NCBI RefSeq assembly: GCF_900107435.1
Contig: NZ_FNPZ01000001.1
Coordinates: forward strand, 220,960-284,959
Direction: 5' to 3'
DNA: 64,000 bases
Origin: Herbiconiux ginsengi
GTDB taxonomy: Bacteria; Actinomycetota; Actinomycetes; Actinomycetales; Microbacteriaceae
Shown one piece after another: positions 44,328 through 52,246 of the stretch. How positions within the stretch are numbered: the first letter of the stretch is position 1; every line of letters starts with the position of its first letter. The notes under the pieces are model-generated. The model was given only the letters and a program-made list of their open reading frames with translations. It ran no database searches and was not told where the DNA came from. Made by a program: the position numbers and the translations under genes.

Positions 44328-44540
44328 TCAGTCGTCGGCGTCGATGCCGATGACGGCCACCGCGATGCCCGGGGAGAGCAGGATGTCGGCACGCTTGTAC
44401 TTGCCCTCACCGACGTTCACCTCGAGCCAGGTCGGCACGGCCGACTCGACGGCGGCGCGGATCTCCTCTTTGACCTCGTCGACGTCTCGACCCGAGACCG
44501 AGTACTGCTTTCCGTCGTACAGGATGTTGATCCGCTTCAC
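44328..44540 (-). CDS. Small conserved-looking protein, function unknown
   Basis: A 70-residue protein, [20 protein letters not shown] followed by [20 protein letters not shown] and ending [14 protein letters not shown]. It has the look of a compact beta-alpha-beta fold. GTG start preceded by AAAGGCGG, and a TAGCCT hexamer about 25 bases upstream, support it as a real gene. I recognise no family. Confidence 0.75.
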   Translation of the reverse strand: MKRINILYDGKQYSVSGRDVDEVKEEIRAAVESAVPTWLEVNVGEGKYKRADILLSPGIAVAVIGIDADD

Positions 44541-44616
44541 GGTCGACCGCCTTTCGTCGATCCCAGGCTACGCGTCCTCGCGCGGCGCGCATCTCGCCGA
44601 TGGAGCGAATTCCCTC

Positions 44617-44622
44617 TACGCT
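44617..44622 (+). promoter_or_regulatory. Leaderless-type -10 of thyA
   Basis: TACGCT, seven bases, then ATG. Divergent from the small gene on the minus strand. Confidence 0.5.
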
Positions 44623-44629
44623 CGGTGTG

Positions 44630-45433
44630 ATGACGATCGCGACGCCGTACGAAGACCTCCTCCGCGAGACCCTGGAGCAGGGCGCGCCGAAGTCCGACCG
44701 CACGGGTACCGGCACGCGGAGCGTCTTCGGGCGGCAACTCCGTTTCGATCTCTCCGAGGGGTTCCCCCTCATCACCACGAAGCGGGTGCATTTCAAATCG
44801 GTGGCCTACGAGCTGCTCTGGTTCCTCCGCGGCGAGAGCAACGTGCGCTGGCTCCAGGAGAACGGCGTCTCGATCTGGAACGAGTGGGCCGACGCCGAGG
44901 GCGAGCTCGGCCCGGTCTACGGCGTGCAGTGGCGCTCGTGGCCCACACCGACCGGAGAACACATCGACCAGATCTCCCACGTCGTCGAGACCATCCGCAC
45001 CGACCCGGATTCGCGACGCATGATCGTCTCGGCCTGGAACGTGGCCGAGATCCCGCAGATGGCTCTGGCGCCGTGTCACGCGCTCTTCCAGTTCTACGTG
45101 GCAGACGGCAAGCTCTCCTGCCAGCTCTACCAACGCAGCGCCGACCTGTTTCTCGGTGTGCCCTTCAACATCGCGAGCTACGCATTGCTGACGCATCTGA
45201 TCGCGGCCCAGACGGGGCTGGAGGTCGGCGACTTCGTCTGGACCGGTGGCGACTGCCACATCTACGACAACCATGTCGAACAGGTGAAGCTGCAACTGGA
45301 GCGCACGCCCTATCCCGCGCCGACCCTGCGGATCGTGCGCGATCGCGACAGCGTCTTCGACTACGAGTACGACGACCTCGACGTCGTCGACTACGTGCAC
45401 CACCCCGCGATCCGCGCAGCTGTCGCCGTATGA
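44630..45433 (+). CDS. thyA: Thymidylate synthase (ThyA)
   Basis: A 267-residue homodimeric enzyme making dTMP from dUMP with methylenetetrahydrofolate. [18 protein letters not shown], the folate loop, the catalytic Cys149 in [14 protein letters not shown] and the [20 protein letters not shown] block are all intact. The ATG was chosen to match the family start. folA follows with an ATGA overlap, so substrate regeneration is coupled genetically. Confidence 0.97.
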   Translation: MTIATPYEDLLRETLEQGAPKSDRTGTGTRSVFGRQLRFDLSEGFPLITTKRVHFKSVAYELLWFLRGESNVRWLQENGVSIWNEWADAEGELGPVYGVQWRSWPTPTGEHIDQISHVVETIRTDPDSRRMIVSAWNVAEIPQMALAPCHALFQFYVADGKLSCQLYQRSADLFLGVPFNIASYALLTHLIAAQTGLEVGDFVWTGGDCHIYDNHVEQVKLQLERTPYPAPTLRIVRDRDSVFDYEYDDLDVVDYVHHPAIRAAVAV

Positions 45434-45945
45434 GCGTCGCTCTCATCTGGGCGGAGGCGAAGGGCGGTGTCATCGGTCAGGGCGGAGGCATCCCCTGGCA
45501 CCTGCCCGAAGATCTGGCCCGGTTCCGCCAGCTCACGAGCGGGAGCACCGTCGTGATGGGCCGCCGCACCTGGGAGTCGCTGCCCGAGCGGTTCCGGCCG
45601 CTGCCGGGCCGCCGCAACGTGGTCGTCACACGCCAGGCCGGATGGGAGGCACCCGGCGCCGAGGTCGCGCACTCGGTGGAGGAGGCCCTGGCCGGAGCGG
45701 TCGGCCAAGCAGGCACCGAGACGGTCTGGGTGATGGGCGGCGGTGACATCTACCTGCAGGCGCTCGCTCTGGCCCGTCGCCTGGAGATCACCGAGGTCGA
45801 CCTCGCCATCGAGGGCGACACGGTCGCTCCCACGATCGGTGACGGCTGGGAGCGCACCGTCACGCCGGCGTCCGGATGGCTGGAGTCCCGCACGGGGCTG
45901 CGCTATCGCTTCACGACCCTGACGCGCCCGAACGCAGACCGGTAG
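45430..45945 (+). CDS. folA: Dihydrofolate reductase
   Basis: A 171-residue enzyme that reduces dihydrofolate. [20 protein letters not shown] gives the folate site with Asp28, [12 protein letters not shown] the NADPH site, and [10 protein letters not shown] the cofactor loop. It lies directly behind thyA, whose reaction produces dihydrofolate. The start overlaps the thyA stop by four bases. Confidence 0.96.
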   Translation: MSVALIWAEAKGGVIGQGGGIPWHLPEDLARFRQLTSGSTVVMGRRTWESLPERFRPLPGRRNVVVTRQAGWEAPGAEVAHSVEEALAGAVGQAGTETVWVMGGGDIYLQALALARRLEITEVDLAIEGDTVAPTIGDGWERTVTPASGWLESRTGLRYRFTTLTRPNADR

Positions 45946-46024
45946 CGGCATCGGTGCGTCGACGGCGAGATCGCGCCGGACACCTCGACGGCTGCCACGC
46001 ACGGACCGGAGTACGTTCAGAAGT

Positions 46025-46065
46025 GAGCGGGGAGCGCAACCGGGATAAAGGGCCGCCCCCCGCTC
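46025..46065. terminator. Hairpin in the folA-histidine kinase gap
   Basis: GAGCGGGG (46025-46032) pairs with CCCCGCTC (46058-46065) around a 25-base loop. It is 80 bases past folA, and also lies just past the end of the minus-strand remnant, so it could serve either strand. Confidence 0.4.
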
Positions 46066-46075
46066 TCCCTTGATG

Positions 46076-46168
46076 CTAACCGAACCCGGAAGCGGCCCGG
46101 AACCGCTTGACTTCCCGGCGCCGGCCGTTCGCGTACATCGCGAGGATGATCTCTGCCGTTCGATTGCG
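46076..46168 (-). pseudogene. Possible C-terminal remnant of an oxidoreductase gene
   Basis: The minus strand reads RNRTAEIILAMYANGRRREV and ends shortly after in a stop, faintly resembling the last helix of Gfo/Idh/MocA-type oxidoreductases. The upstream part runs into the histidine kinase promoter, so nothing complete exists. This is a tentative call; chance coding-like composition is the alternative. Confidence 0.2.
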
Positions 46169-46209
46169 ATGATCGTCCCGATCCGCTCGGATCCGGCCTC
46201 CGGGGCGTC

Positions 46210-46215
46210 TACCGT
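46210..46215 (+). promoter_or_regulatory. Leaderless-type -10 of the histidine kinase gene
   Basis: TACCGT, six bases, then ATG. The six bases read GGAGGG, too close to the ATG to act as a normal ribosome site, which favours a leaderless start. Confidence 0.5.
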
Positions 46216-46221
46216 GGAGGG

Positions 46222-47424
46222 ATGTTCCGCCCTCTGAAGCCCTATCAGCTCGGCTTCGACATCGGTCTCGCCGTGCTGTGCGTGGGCCTGCGCGTGCCAC
46301 TCGGCTCTCCCGGCGTCGCGCTCGTGGTGGTGATCATGGGCATGGGTCTGGCGCTGGCGCTGCGACGCGCGAGTCCCGCGCTGGCGCTCGGCACGGCGTG
46401 GGTCTTCGCGATCGTGCAGATGGCGTCGTCGTTGCAGCCCGACGTCGCGAACCTCGCCATCCTGCCGGTGCTGTATTCCACCGCTCGTTACGGCGGCCGG
46501 GTCGTCAAGTGGGCCGGACTCGCGTCGGCCGGCGCAGGCGCCCTCGCGGCATCGCTCTACCTCACTCTCGGGGTCTACTTCAGCGCGCTGCTCGGCCCGG
46601 TCGAACCCCCCACGGTGCCGAGCCTCGCCGTGACCTTCCTCGCCTATCTGTTCGCCGCCGTCGCGGCCCTCGTCCTGAGCTGGACGCTGGGGCTGCTCGC
46701 GAAGACCTGGAGCGCCGCCCGGGAGAGCCGGCTGCTGCAGACCATCGCCGAGCACAACGTCGCCGTCGAGCAGGAGCGCAACCGCATCGCCCGCGACATG
46801 CACGACGTCGTCGCCCACTCGCTCGCCGTCGTGATCGCCCAGGCCGATGGCGCCCGCTATGCGATGGCGTCCGATCCAGGCGCCGCGGAATCGGCCCTCA
46901 GCACCATCTCCTCGACGGCCCGCAGCGCCTTGGCCGACGTGCGGGTGCTCCTCGGCGAACTCCGCCACGACGAGCCCACGGCTCCGCAGCCCACGCTCGG
47001 CGACCTGCAGCAGCTCTACGACCAGATCGGCGCATCCGGCCTTCCGGTCGAGGTTGTGCAGAGCGGAACGCCGGGCGCTCTGCCCGCGGGCAGCCAGCTC
47101 GCCGTCTACCGGATCGTGCAGGAGGCCCTCACGAACGCGATGCGTCACGGCGAGCCCGGGGCGGGAGCCACCGTGAGCCTCTCCTGGCGGCCGCAAGCGC
47201 TCGGTCTCCGGGTGTCGAGCAGGATGGCCGCGCAGCCGGCAGGGGTCGCCGGACAGGGTCATGCTCTGCCTCGCGTGCCCGGGGCCGGGACCGGGCACGG
47301 CATCGCGGGAATGCGCGAGCGAGCCGCCCTGGTGGGCGGAACGTTCGACGCCGAGCAGGTGGCCGGCGAGTTCGTGGTGACGGCGACGATCCCTGTGCTC
47401 GACGTGACGGCGCGCCCCGCATGA
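46222..47424 (+). CDS. NarL/LuxR-family sensor histidine kinase
   Basis: A 400-residue membrane kinase. Four to five hydrophobic segments fill residues 1-165. The HisKA_3 box is RNRIARDMHDVVAHSLAVVI with His194 as phospho-acceptor, and the ATPase shows IVQEALTNAMRHGEP (N box) and GTGHGIAGMRERAALVGG (G box). There is no large extracytoplasmic sensor, so it likely senses the membrane or uses the ABC exporter downstream. The response regulator overlaps by four bases. Confidence 0.93.
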   Translation: MFRPLKPYQLGFDIGLAVLCVGLRVPLGSPGVALVVVIMGMGLALALRRASPALALGTAWVFAIVQMASSLQPDVANLAILPVLYSTARYGGRVVKWAGLASAGAGALAASLYLTLGVYFSALLGPVEPPTVPSLAVTFLAYLFAAVAALVLSWTLGLLAKTWSAARESRLLQTIAEHNVAVEQERNRIARDMHDVVAHSLAVVIAQADGARYAMASDPGAAESALSTISSTARSALADVRVLLGELRHDEPTAPQPTLGDLQQLYDQIGASGLPVEVVQSGTPGALPAGSQLAVYRIVQEALTNAMRHGEPGAGATVSLSWRPQALGLRVSSRMAAQPAGVAGQGHALPRVPGAGTGHGIAGMRERAALVGGTFDAEQVAGEFVVTATIPVLDVTARPA

Positions 47425-48125
47425 GCACGATCCGGGTCGCACTGGTCGACGACCAGCCGCTGTTCCGCGCGGGCATCCGGCAGATCGTCTCGTCGCAGCC
47501 CGATCTCGAGTTCGTGGGCGAGGCCGGCGACGGCGCCGAGGGCGTGGTGATGGTGGAGCAGACCCGCCCCGACGTGGTGCTGATGGATCTGCGGATGCCC
47601 GTGCTCGACGGGATCGAGGCCACCCGACGCATCGTGGCGGCAGACCCGGCGACCGCTCGCGTCGTGGTGCTGACCACCTTCGCCCAGGACTCCTCCACTC
47701 TGCGCGCGATCCAGGCGGGTGCGAGCGGCTTCCTGCTCAAAGACGCCCATCCGGAATTCCTGCTGGCCTCGATCCGCACCGTGCACGCCGGCAACGCCGT
47801 GATCGCGCCGGCGGCGACTCGCGACCTGTTCGAGCATTTCGCGGAGGAGTCCGGTGCGCTCCGGGCTCCAGGTCTGGCCGAAGGCGGACCTCGGATGCCA
47901 CCCTCGGACGTCTACCGACGACTGACCGCCCGCGAACGGGAGATCTTCCTGCTCGTCGCGAGCGGGCTGTCGAACACCGAGATCGCGCGGGCGGAATTCG
48001 TCAGCGAGGCCACCGTCAAGACGCACGTCAGCCGCATCTTGAACAAACTCGAACTGCGCGACCGAGTGCAATTGGTGCTCTTCGCCGTGACGCACGGTCT
48101 CCTCCGCCCGACCGCGTCGGGGTAG
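47421..48125 (+). CDS. NarL/FixJ-family response regulator
   Basis: A 234-residue regulator. Receiver domain: Asp10-Asp11, phospho-acceptor Asp56 in VVLMDLRMP and Lys107 in SGFLLKDAHPEF. LuxR-type helix-turn-helix at the C-terminus: LTAREREIFLLVASGLSNTE and SEATVKTHVSRILNKL. Partner of the kinase before it; the ABC genes that follow are the obvious candidate target. Confidence 0.95.
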   Translation: MSTIRVALVDDQPLFRAGIRQIVSSQPDLEFVGEAGDGAEGVVMVEQTRPDVVLMDLRMPVLDGIEATRRIVAADPATARVVVLTTFAQDSSTLRAIQAGASGFLLKDAHPEFLLASIRTVHAGNAVIAPAATRDLFEHFAEESGALRAPGLAEGGPRMPPSDVYRRLTAREREIFLLVASGLSNTEIARAEFVSEATVKTHVSRILNKLELRDRVQLVLFAVTHGLLRPTASG

Positions 48126-48188
48126 ACGTCATCCTCGGGATGTATCTCTGTCGTCCTGCGGAGTGACGCGCAGCCGTGCACCCTTCCG

Positions 48189-48194
48189 TAGCGT
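48189..48194 (+). promoter_or_regulatory. Leaderless-type -10 of the ABC exporter operon
   Basis: TAGCGT, seven bases, then the ATG. A GTGACG about 20 bases upstream is a weak -35 candidate, as expected for a promoter that needs an activator. Confidence 0.5.
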
Positions 48195-48201
48195 CGACGT
48201 C

Positions 48202-48963
48202 ATGGAAATCAGCCCAGGAGATATCGGCCTCGTCGCGAGGGTCACTCAGCTCACGAAGTCGTACGGCGGCGGCTCGACGATGGTCACGGCGCTCGACGAC
48301 GTATCGGTCGGCATCCGGCGCGGTCAGTTCACGGCCATCATGGGTCCGAGCGGCTCCGGCAAGTCGACGTTGATGCACATCATGGCGGGCCTCGACGCGT
48401 CCACCTCCGGCCGGGTCTGGATCGGCGACACCGAGATCACCTCGCTCGGTGACACCGAGCTCACCAAGCTCCGCCGTCGGCGGGTGGGCTTCGTGTTCCA
48501 GTCGTTCAATCTCGTTCCGACCCTCGACGTCGAAGGCAACATCCTGCTGCCGTTCGAACTCGACGGGCGGGTGCCGACGGCCGAGGAGCGCGTCTGGATC
48601 GATCACCTGATCGACACCCTGGGCCTTCGTCCGCGGCTCCGCCACCGGCCTCATGAGCTCTCCGGCGGCCAGCAGCAGCGGGTGGCCATCGTGCGCGCGC
48701 TCGGCTCCCGTCCCGATCTGGTCTTCGCCGACGAGCCCACCGGCAACCTCGATTCCCGCACCGGTCGCGAGGTGCTCACGCTGCTCGCGACCGCCGCGTC
48801 GGCCTACGGCCAGAGCATCGCGATGGTCACGCACGATCCGGTGGCGGCGAGCTTCGCGGAGCGCATCGTCTTCCTCGCAGACGGTCGCATCGTCGAAGAC
48901 CGCGGCCGATCGACAGCGGCCGAGATCAGCCAGTTCATGCTCGGAATGGAAGGCGTGCTGTGA
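48202..48963 (+). CDS. ABC transporter ATP-binding protein (MacB/LolD type)
   Basis: A 253-residue ATPase. Walker A GPSGSGKS (48-55), Q-loop in [12 protein letters not shown], signature LSGGQQQR, Walker [14 protein letters not shown] and switch His in [10 protein letters not shown]. The TGNLDSRTG form is that of the MacB/FtsE/LolD group, which pairs with FtsX-type permeases and often exports peptides or confers antibiotic tolerance. The start ATG (MEISPGD) has no ribosome site, fitting a leaderless mRNA. Confidence 0.95.
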   Translation: MEISPGDIGLVARVTQLTKSYGGGSTMVTALDDVSVGIRRGQFTAIMGPSGSGKSTLMHIMAGLDASTSGRVWIGDTEITSLGDTELTKLRRRRVGFVFQSFNLVPTLDVEGNILLPFELDGRVPTAEERVWIDHLIDTLGLRPRLRHRPHELSGGQQQRVAIVRALGSRPDLVFADEPTGNLDSRTGREVLTLLATAASAYGQSIAMVTHDPVAASFAERIVFLADGRIVEDRGRSTAAEISQFMLGMEGVL

Positions 48964-50357
48964 GCATCAGGATGCGTGAACACGCGCCGAGCATCCTGGT
49001 GGCCACACTCAGCGCCGCCTTCGGAGTCTCGCTGCTGCAGGTGACCGGGGCGCTCGCCACGATGATCTCCTCGGCGCCGGGCATGTCCGAGAGCGGGATG
49101 GTCGCCTTCATGCTCTCGCTGGTCGGCGGCGTCTTCATCGTCATCGCCGTCTACGTCGGCGCCATCGTCACGGCGAACACCTTCGCCACGATCATCGCCG
49201 GACGCACCCGCACGATCGCGTTGATGCGACTGATCGGGGCGACGGCATCGAGTCAGCGCCGCGCTGTCGCCCGCGAGGGCCTCCTCGTCGGCGTCGCCGG
49301 CAGCGTGCTCGGCTTCGTGGTGGGCACCGCGGTGACCTTCGCGCTGATCTCCCTCGCCGTGGCGACCGATTTCGTGCCCGACCTCGCCTACGGCTACCTG
49401 CCGCCCGTGATCGCTCTCCCCCTCCTGGCCGTGGTGCTCACCACCTGGCTCGCGTCGTGGATCGGGTCGCGCCGCGTGCTCGACGTGTCACCCATCCAGG
49501 CCACCGGAGGCGCTCAGGAGATGCGCCACGAAGTCGTAGCCGGGAGGCGCGGCCGCAACGCCACCGCGATCACTCTGATCGCCATCGGCCTCGGCCTGCT
49601 CGCTCTGGGCATCGTGGCGGGTTTCGCCACACCCCTCGGCGTACTGCCCGGGCTCGTCGGCGGCATCCTCTCCTTCTCCGGGCTGGTGCTCGGCGCTCCG
49701 TTCTTCCTGCCTCCGGCGTTGCGGCTGGTGGGCAAGGCACTCGGCCGGGGAGCAGCGTCGCGGCTGGCCGCGGAGAACGCCATGAGGTATCCGGAGCGCA
49801 GCTCGCGCACCATGATCGGGTTGGTCATCGGCGTGACGTTGGTGACGACCTTCGCCGTCGCGGCGGGGAGCTACCAGGAGATCCTCACCCAAGCCCGCTT
49901 GGCCGAACCGGAGGTTTACGCGGGCACGGAGCAGCTGGTCACCGTGACCGTGGGGGTCTTCTCCGCCCTGCTCGGTTTCAGCGCCCTCATCGCCGCGGTC
50001 GGGATGGTGAACAACCTGTCGTTGAGCGTTCTGCAGAGAACGCGTGAGCTGGGGCTGCTGCGTGCTCTCGGCTTCACGAACAGTCAGCTGCGCGTGATGG
50101 TGGTGGCGGAGAGCGCTCAGCTCACGGTCGCGGCCGTGCTCGTGGGGCTCGCGCTCGGCACGTTCTACGGCTGGGCCGGGGCGCAGTCGCTGCTCGGCTC
50201 GATGTACGGAGGCCCGGGGCTGATCGTTCCGGTGCTCCCGCTCTGGCTCATCGGCACCGTGGTCGCCGCGGCTGCGCTCCTGACCGTGGCCGCCTCGATC
50301 ACGCCGACCCGGCGTGCGACCCGGATCTCGCCGGTCGTCGCATCGGCCGTCGACTGA
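48960..50357 (+). CDS. FtsX-type ABC transporter permease
   Basis: A 465-residue permease with an N-terminal helix, a short outer loop, and two FtsX domains. The first includes VFIVIAVYVGAIVTANTFAT and RTRTIALMRLIGATASSQRR, the second LSLSVLQRTRELGLLRALGF and LTVAAVLVGLALGTFYGWAG. Each has the coupling-helix pattern 'R-x-E/A-x-L-x-R-x-I/L-G'. GTG start overlapping the ATPase stop by four bases. Unlike MacB, the large periplasmic domain is absent. Confidence 0.92.
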   Translation: MSIRMREHAPSILVATLSAAFGVSLLQVTGALATMISSAPGMSESGMVAFMLSLVGGVFIVIAVYVGAIVTANTFATIIAGRTRTIALMRLIGATASSQRRAVAREGLLVGVAGSVLGFVVGTAVTFALISLAVATDFVPDLAYGYLPPVIALPLLAVVLTTWLASWIGSRRVLDVSPIQATGGAQEMRHEVVAGRRGRNATAITLIAIGLGLLALGIVAGFATPLGVLPGLVGGILSFSGLVLGAPFFLPPALRLVGKALGRGAASRLAAENAMRYPERSSRTMIGLVIGVTLVTTFAVAAGSYQEILTQARLAEPEVYAGTEQLVTVTVGVFSALLGFSALIAAVGMVNNLSLSVLQRTRELGLLRALGFTNSQLRVMVVAESAQLTVAAVLVGLALGTFYGWAGAQSLLGSMYGGPGLIVPVLPLWLIGTVVAAAALLTVAASITPTRRATRISPVVASAVD

Positions 50358-50381
50358 GACGAGACGGCGGCGGATGAACGA

Positions 50382-50421
50382 CAACGGGCGTGGAGACCGG
50401 TGGTGGTCTCCACGCCCGTTG
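50382..50421. terminator. Bidirectional terminator, perfect 17-bp stem
   Basis: The arms 50382-50398 and 50405-50421 are exact reverse complements around a six-base loop. The hairpin stands between the permease (plus) and msrA (minus) and can stop transcription from both sides. Confidence 0.85.
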
Positions 50422-50482
50422 ATGGGTGTTCGCCCGTGGCCGTGGCGCGAGTGGCTCGCGCGACGGTCAGTGGCACCGTCGG

Positions 50483-51001
50483 CTACAGGCTCGCTGGCTG
50501 CTCGCGGCGGGGCAGCTTCCAGCCCGGCCGCACGTAGTGGCAGGTGTAGCCGTTGGGGTAGCGCTCGAGGTAGTCCTGGTGCTCCGGCTCCGCCTCCCAG
50601 AAGGCGCCGGCGGGGGCGACCTCGGTGACGACCTTGCCCGGCCAGAGACCGGAGGCGTCGACATCCGCGATGGTGTCCTCGGCCACGCGGTGCTGCTCGT
50701 CGTTCTCGTAGTAGATCGCGGAACGGTAGCTGGTGCCGACGTCGTTACCCTGACGATTCTTGGTCGACGGGTCATGGATCTGGAAGAAGAACTCCAGCAG
50801 ATCGCGGTAGCTCGTCTTCTCGGGGTCGTAGGTGATCTCGATCGCCTCGGCATGGCTCCCGTGATTGCGATAGGTGGCGTTCGGGGTGTCGCCACCGGTG
50901 TAGCCCACACGGGTGTCGAGCACGCCGGTGCGCTTACGGATCAAGTCCTCCATGCCCCAGAAACATCCACCGGCCAGGATGGCCTTCTCGGTCGTGGTCA
51001 T
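50483..51001 (-). CDS. msrA: Peptide methionine-S-sulfoxide reductase MsrA
   Basis: A 172-residue enzyme with the catalytic motif GGCFWG (Cys13) and family blocks [20 protein letters not shown], then [19 protein letters not shown]. It repairs the S form of methionine sulfoxide. No CxxC or distal cysteine pair is seen, so the resolving reaction may use thioredoxin directly. Overlaps msrB by four bases. Confidence 0.96.
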   Translation of the reverse strand: MTTTEKAILAGGCFWGMEDLIRKRTGVLDTRVGYTGGDTPNATYRNHGSHAEAIEITYDPEKTSYRDLLEFFFQIHDPSTKNRQGNDVGTSYRSAIYYENDEQHRVAEDTIADVDASGLWPGKVVTEVAPAGAFWEAEPEHQDYLERYPNGYTCHYVRPGWKLPRREQPASL

Positions 51002-51459
51002 CGTGCGTTCTCCTTCGTGTCGAACAGGGTGAGGTAGTCGCCGTAGCCCTCGGACTCAAGATTCTCCAGGGCGACGAACCGCAGAGCGGCGGAGTTGATG
51101 CAGTAGCGGAGGCCACCGGCCTCGCGCGGGCCGTCGTCGAAGACGTGGCCCAGGTGGCTGTCACCATTGGCCGAACGCACCTCGGTGCGCTTCATGCCCC
51201 AACTGCGGTCGGTCTTCTCCACCACATTGGCGGGGTCGATCGGAACGGTGAAGCTCGGCCAGCCCGAGCCGCTGTCGAACTTGTCGACGGAGGCGAACAA
51301 CGGCTCCCCCGATACGACGTCGACGTAGATTCCGGCGTTCTTGTTGTCCCAGTACTGGTTGCGGAACGCCGGCTCGGTGACGTCCTCCTGGGTCACTCGA
51401 TACTGCTGAGGGGTGAGGCGGGACAACGCCTCGGGGGTCTTGCGGTACTCCTGTGTCAC
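50998..51459 (-). CDS. msrB: Peptide methionine-R-sulfoxide reductase MsrB (zinc-free type)
   Basis: A 153-residue enzyme with [45 protein letters not shown] and the catalytic Cys120 in [11 protein letters not shown]. The two CxxC zinc pairs of the E. coli type are missing; Cys120 is the only cysteine. The GTG start has AAGGAG seven bases upstream; an open frame extending further upstream is not used. First gene of the msrB-msrA operon, which repairs both stereoisomers. Confidence 0.95.
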   Translation of the reverse strand: MTQEYRKTPEALSRLTPQQYRVTQEDVTEPAFRNQYWDNKNAGIYVDVVSGEPLFASVDKFDSGSGWPSFTVPIDPANVVEKTDRSWGMKRTEVRSANGDSHLGHVFDDGPREAGGLRYCINSAALRFVALENLESEGYGDYLTLFDTKENAR

Positions 51460-51598
51460 GTGAGATCTCCTTGGATTCGCACCACTGGCTGCGGCGGTCA
51501 TTGAGTAGAACATCCGTTCTGCCCGGAAAGTTCCCACGGTCGCGACATGGCACGCGATCACAGGTTGTTCACAGAATCACGTCCCGGCGCGCGTGGCA

Positions 51599-51604
51599 TA
51601 GCCT
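51599..51604 (+). promoter_or_regulatory. Leaderless-type -10 of the Mug-type glycosylase gene
   Basis: TAGCCT, six bases, then ATG. Confidence 0.5.
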
Positions 51605-51610
51605 TCTGCC

Positions 51611-52195
51611 ATGGGTTTCACGCGCGCCGAACTGGAGTCCTACCGAGGAAAGCCGGTGCCCGATGTGCGGGGCGACGGCCTGCGGCTGCTCATCGTCGGA
51701 ATCAATCCCGGTCTGCACACGGCGGCCGTGCAGGCCCCGTTCAGCCGCCGGGGAAATCGGTTCTACGCGGCGCTCTACCGAGCCGGGATCCTCGATCACG
51801 TGATCGACGCATCCGAGGGCTTCCAGCCCGGCGACCGCGAACACCTGATCGCCCGCGGCGTCGGTCTCACGAGTCTCGTCGCGGGAGCGACCGCCCGGGC
51901 CGACGAACTCAGCACCCGGCAACTCCTCGAGGGCGCTGCCGCGCTCGAATCGCGGGTCGCCGAACTGCGGCCTGCCGTCGTCGCGATGCTCGGAATCACG
52001 GCCTACCGGATCGCCTTCTCCCGCCCCCACGCAGTCGTCGGCCGTCAACCGGAGACCCTCGCCGGCGCGGAGCTCTGGGTGGTGCCGAACCCCAGCGGGC
52101 TCAACGCCCACGAGTCGGTCGACTCGCTGGCCGTGGCCTACCGCGAGGTCGCGATCGCGGCCGGCATCCCGGTCTATCCGCAACCGATCTCCTGA
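51611..52195 (+). CDS. mug: Mismatch-specific uracil/thymine DNA glycosylase (Mug type)
   Basis: A 194-residue member of the uracil-DNA glycosylase superfamily. The active-site stretch is LLIVGINPGLHTAA (Asn32), followed by FSRRGNRFYAALYRAGIL and the second motif VPNPSGLNAHE. These are the family 2 (Mug/TDG) motifs; the enzyme removes U or T opposite G. No neighbouring repair gene is linked. Confidence 0.93.
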   Translation: MGFTRAELESYRGKPVPDVRGDGLRLLIVGINPGLHTAAVQAPFSRRGNRFYAALYRAGILDHVIDASEGFQPGDREHLIARGVGLTSLVAGATARADELSTRQLLEGAAALESRVAELRPAVVAMLGITAYRIAFSRPHAVVGRQPETLAGAELWVVPNPSGLNAHESVDSLAVAYREVAIAAGIPVYPQPIS

Positions 52196-52246
52196 CGCGT
52201 CCTCGTCGTCTGGCCGAAAGGCTCACCGACCGCGGCGGGGCGTCCA

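Noticed and set aside
46020-46120. A riboswitch in the folA-kinase gap
   Set aside because: The hairpins do not show the conserved core of any riboswitch class I know, and no gene with a fitting role starts directly downstream.
45391-47442. A 683-codon minus-strand frame across folA and the histidine kinase
   Set aside because: Overlaps two clear genes and has His/Arg/Gly-rich shadow composition.
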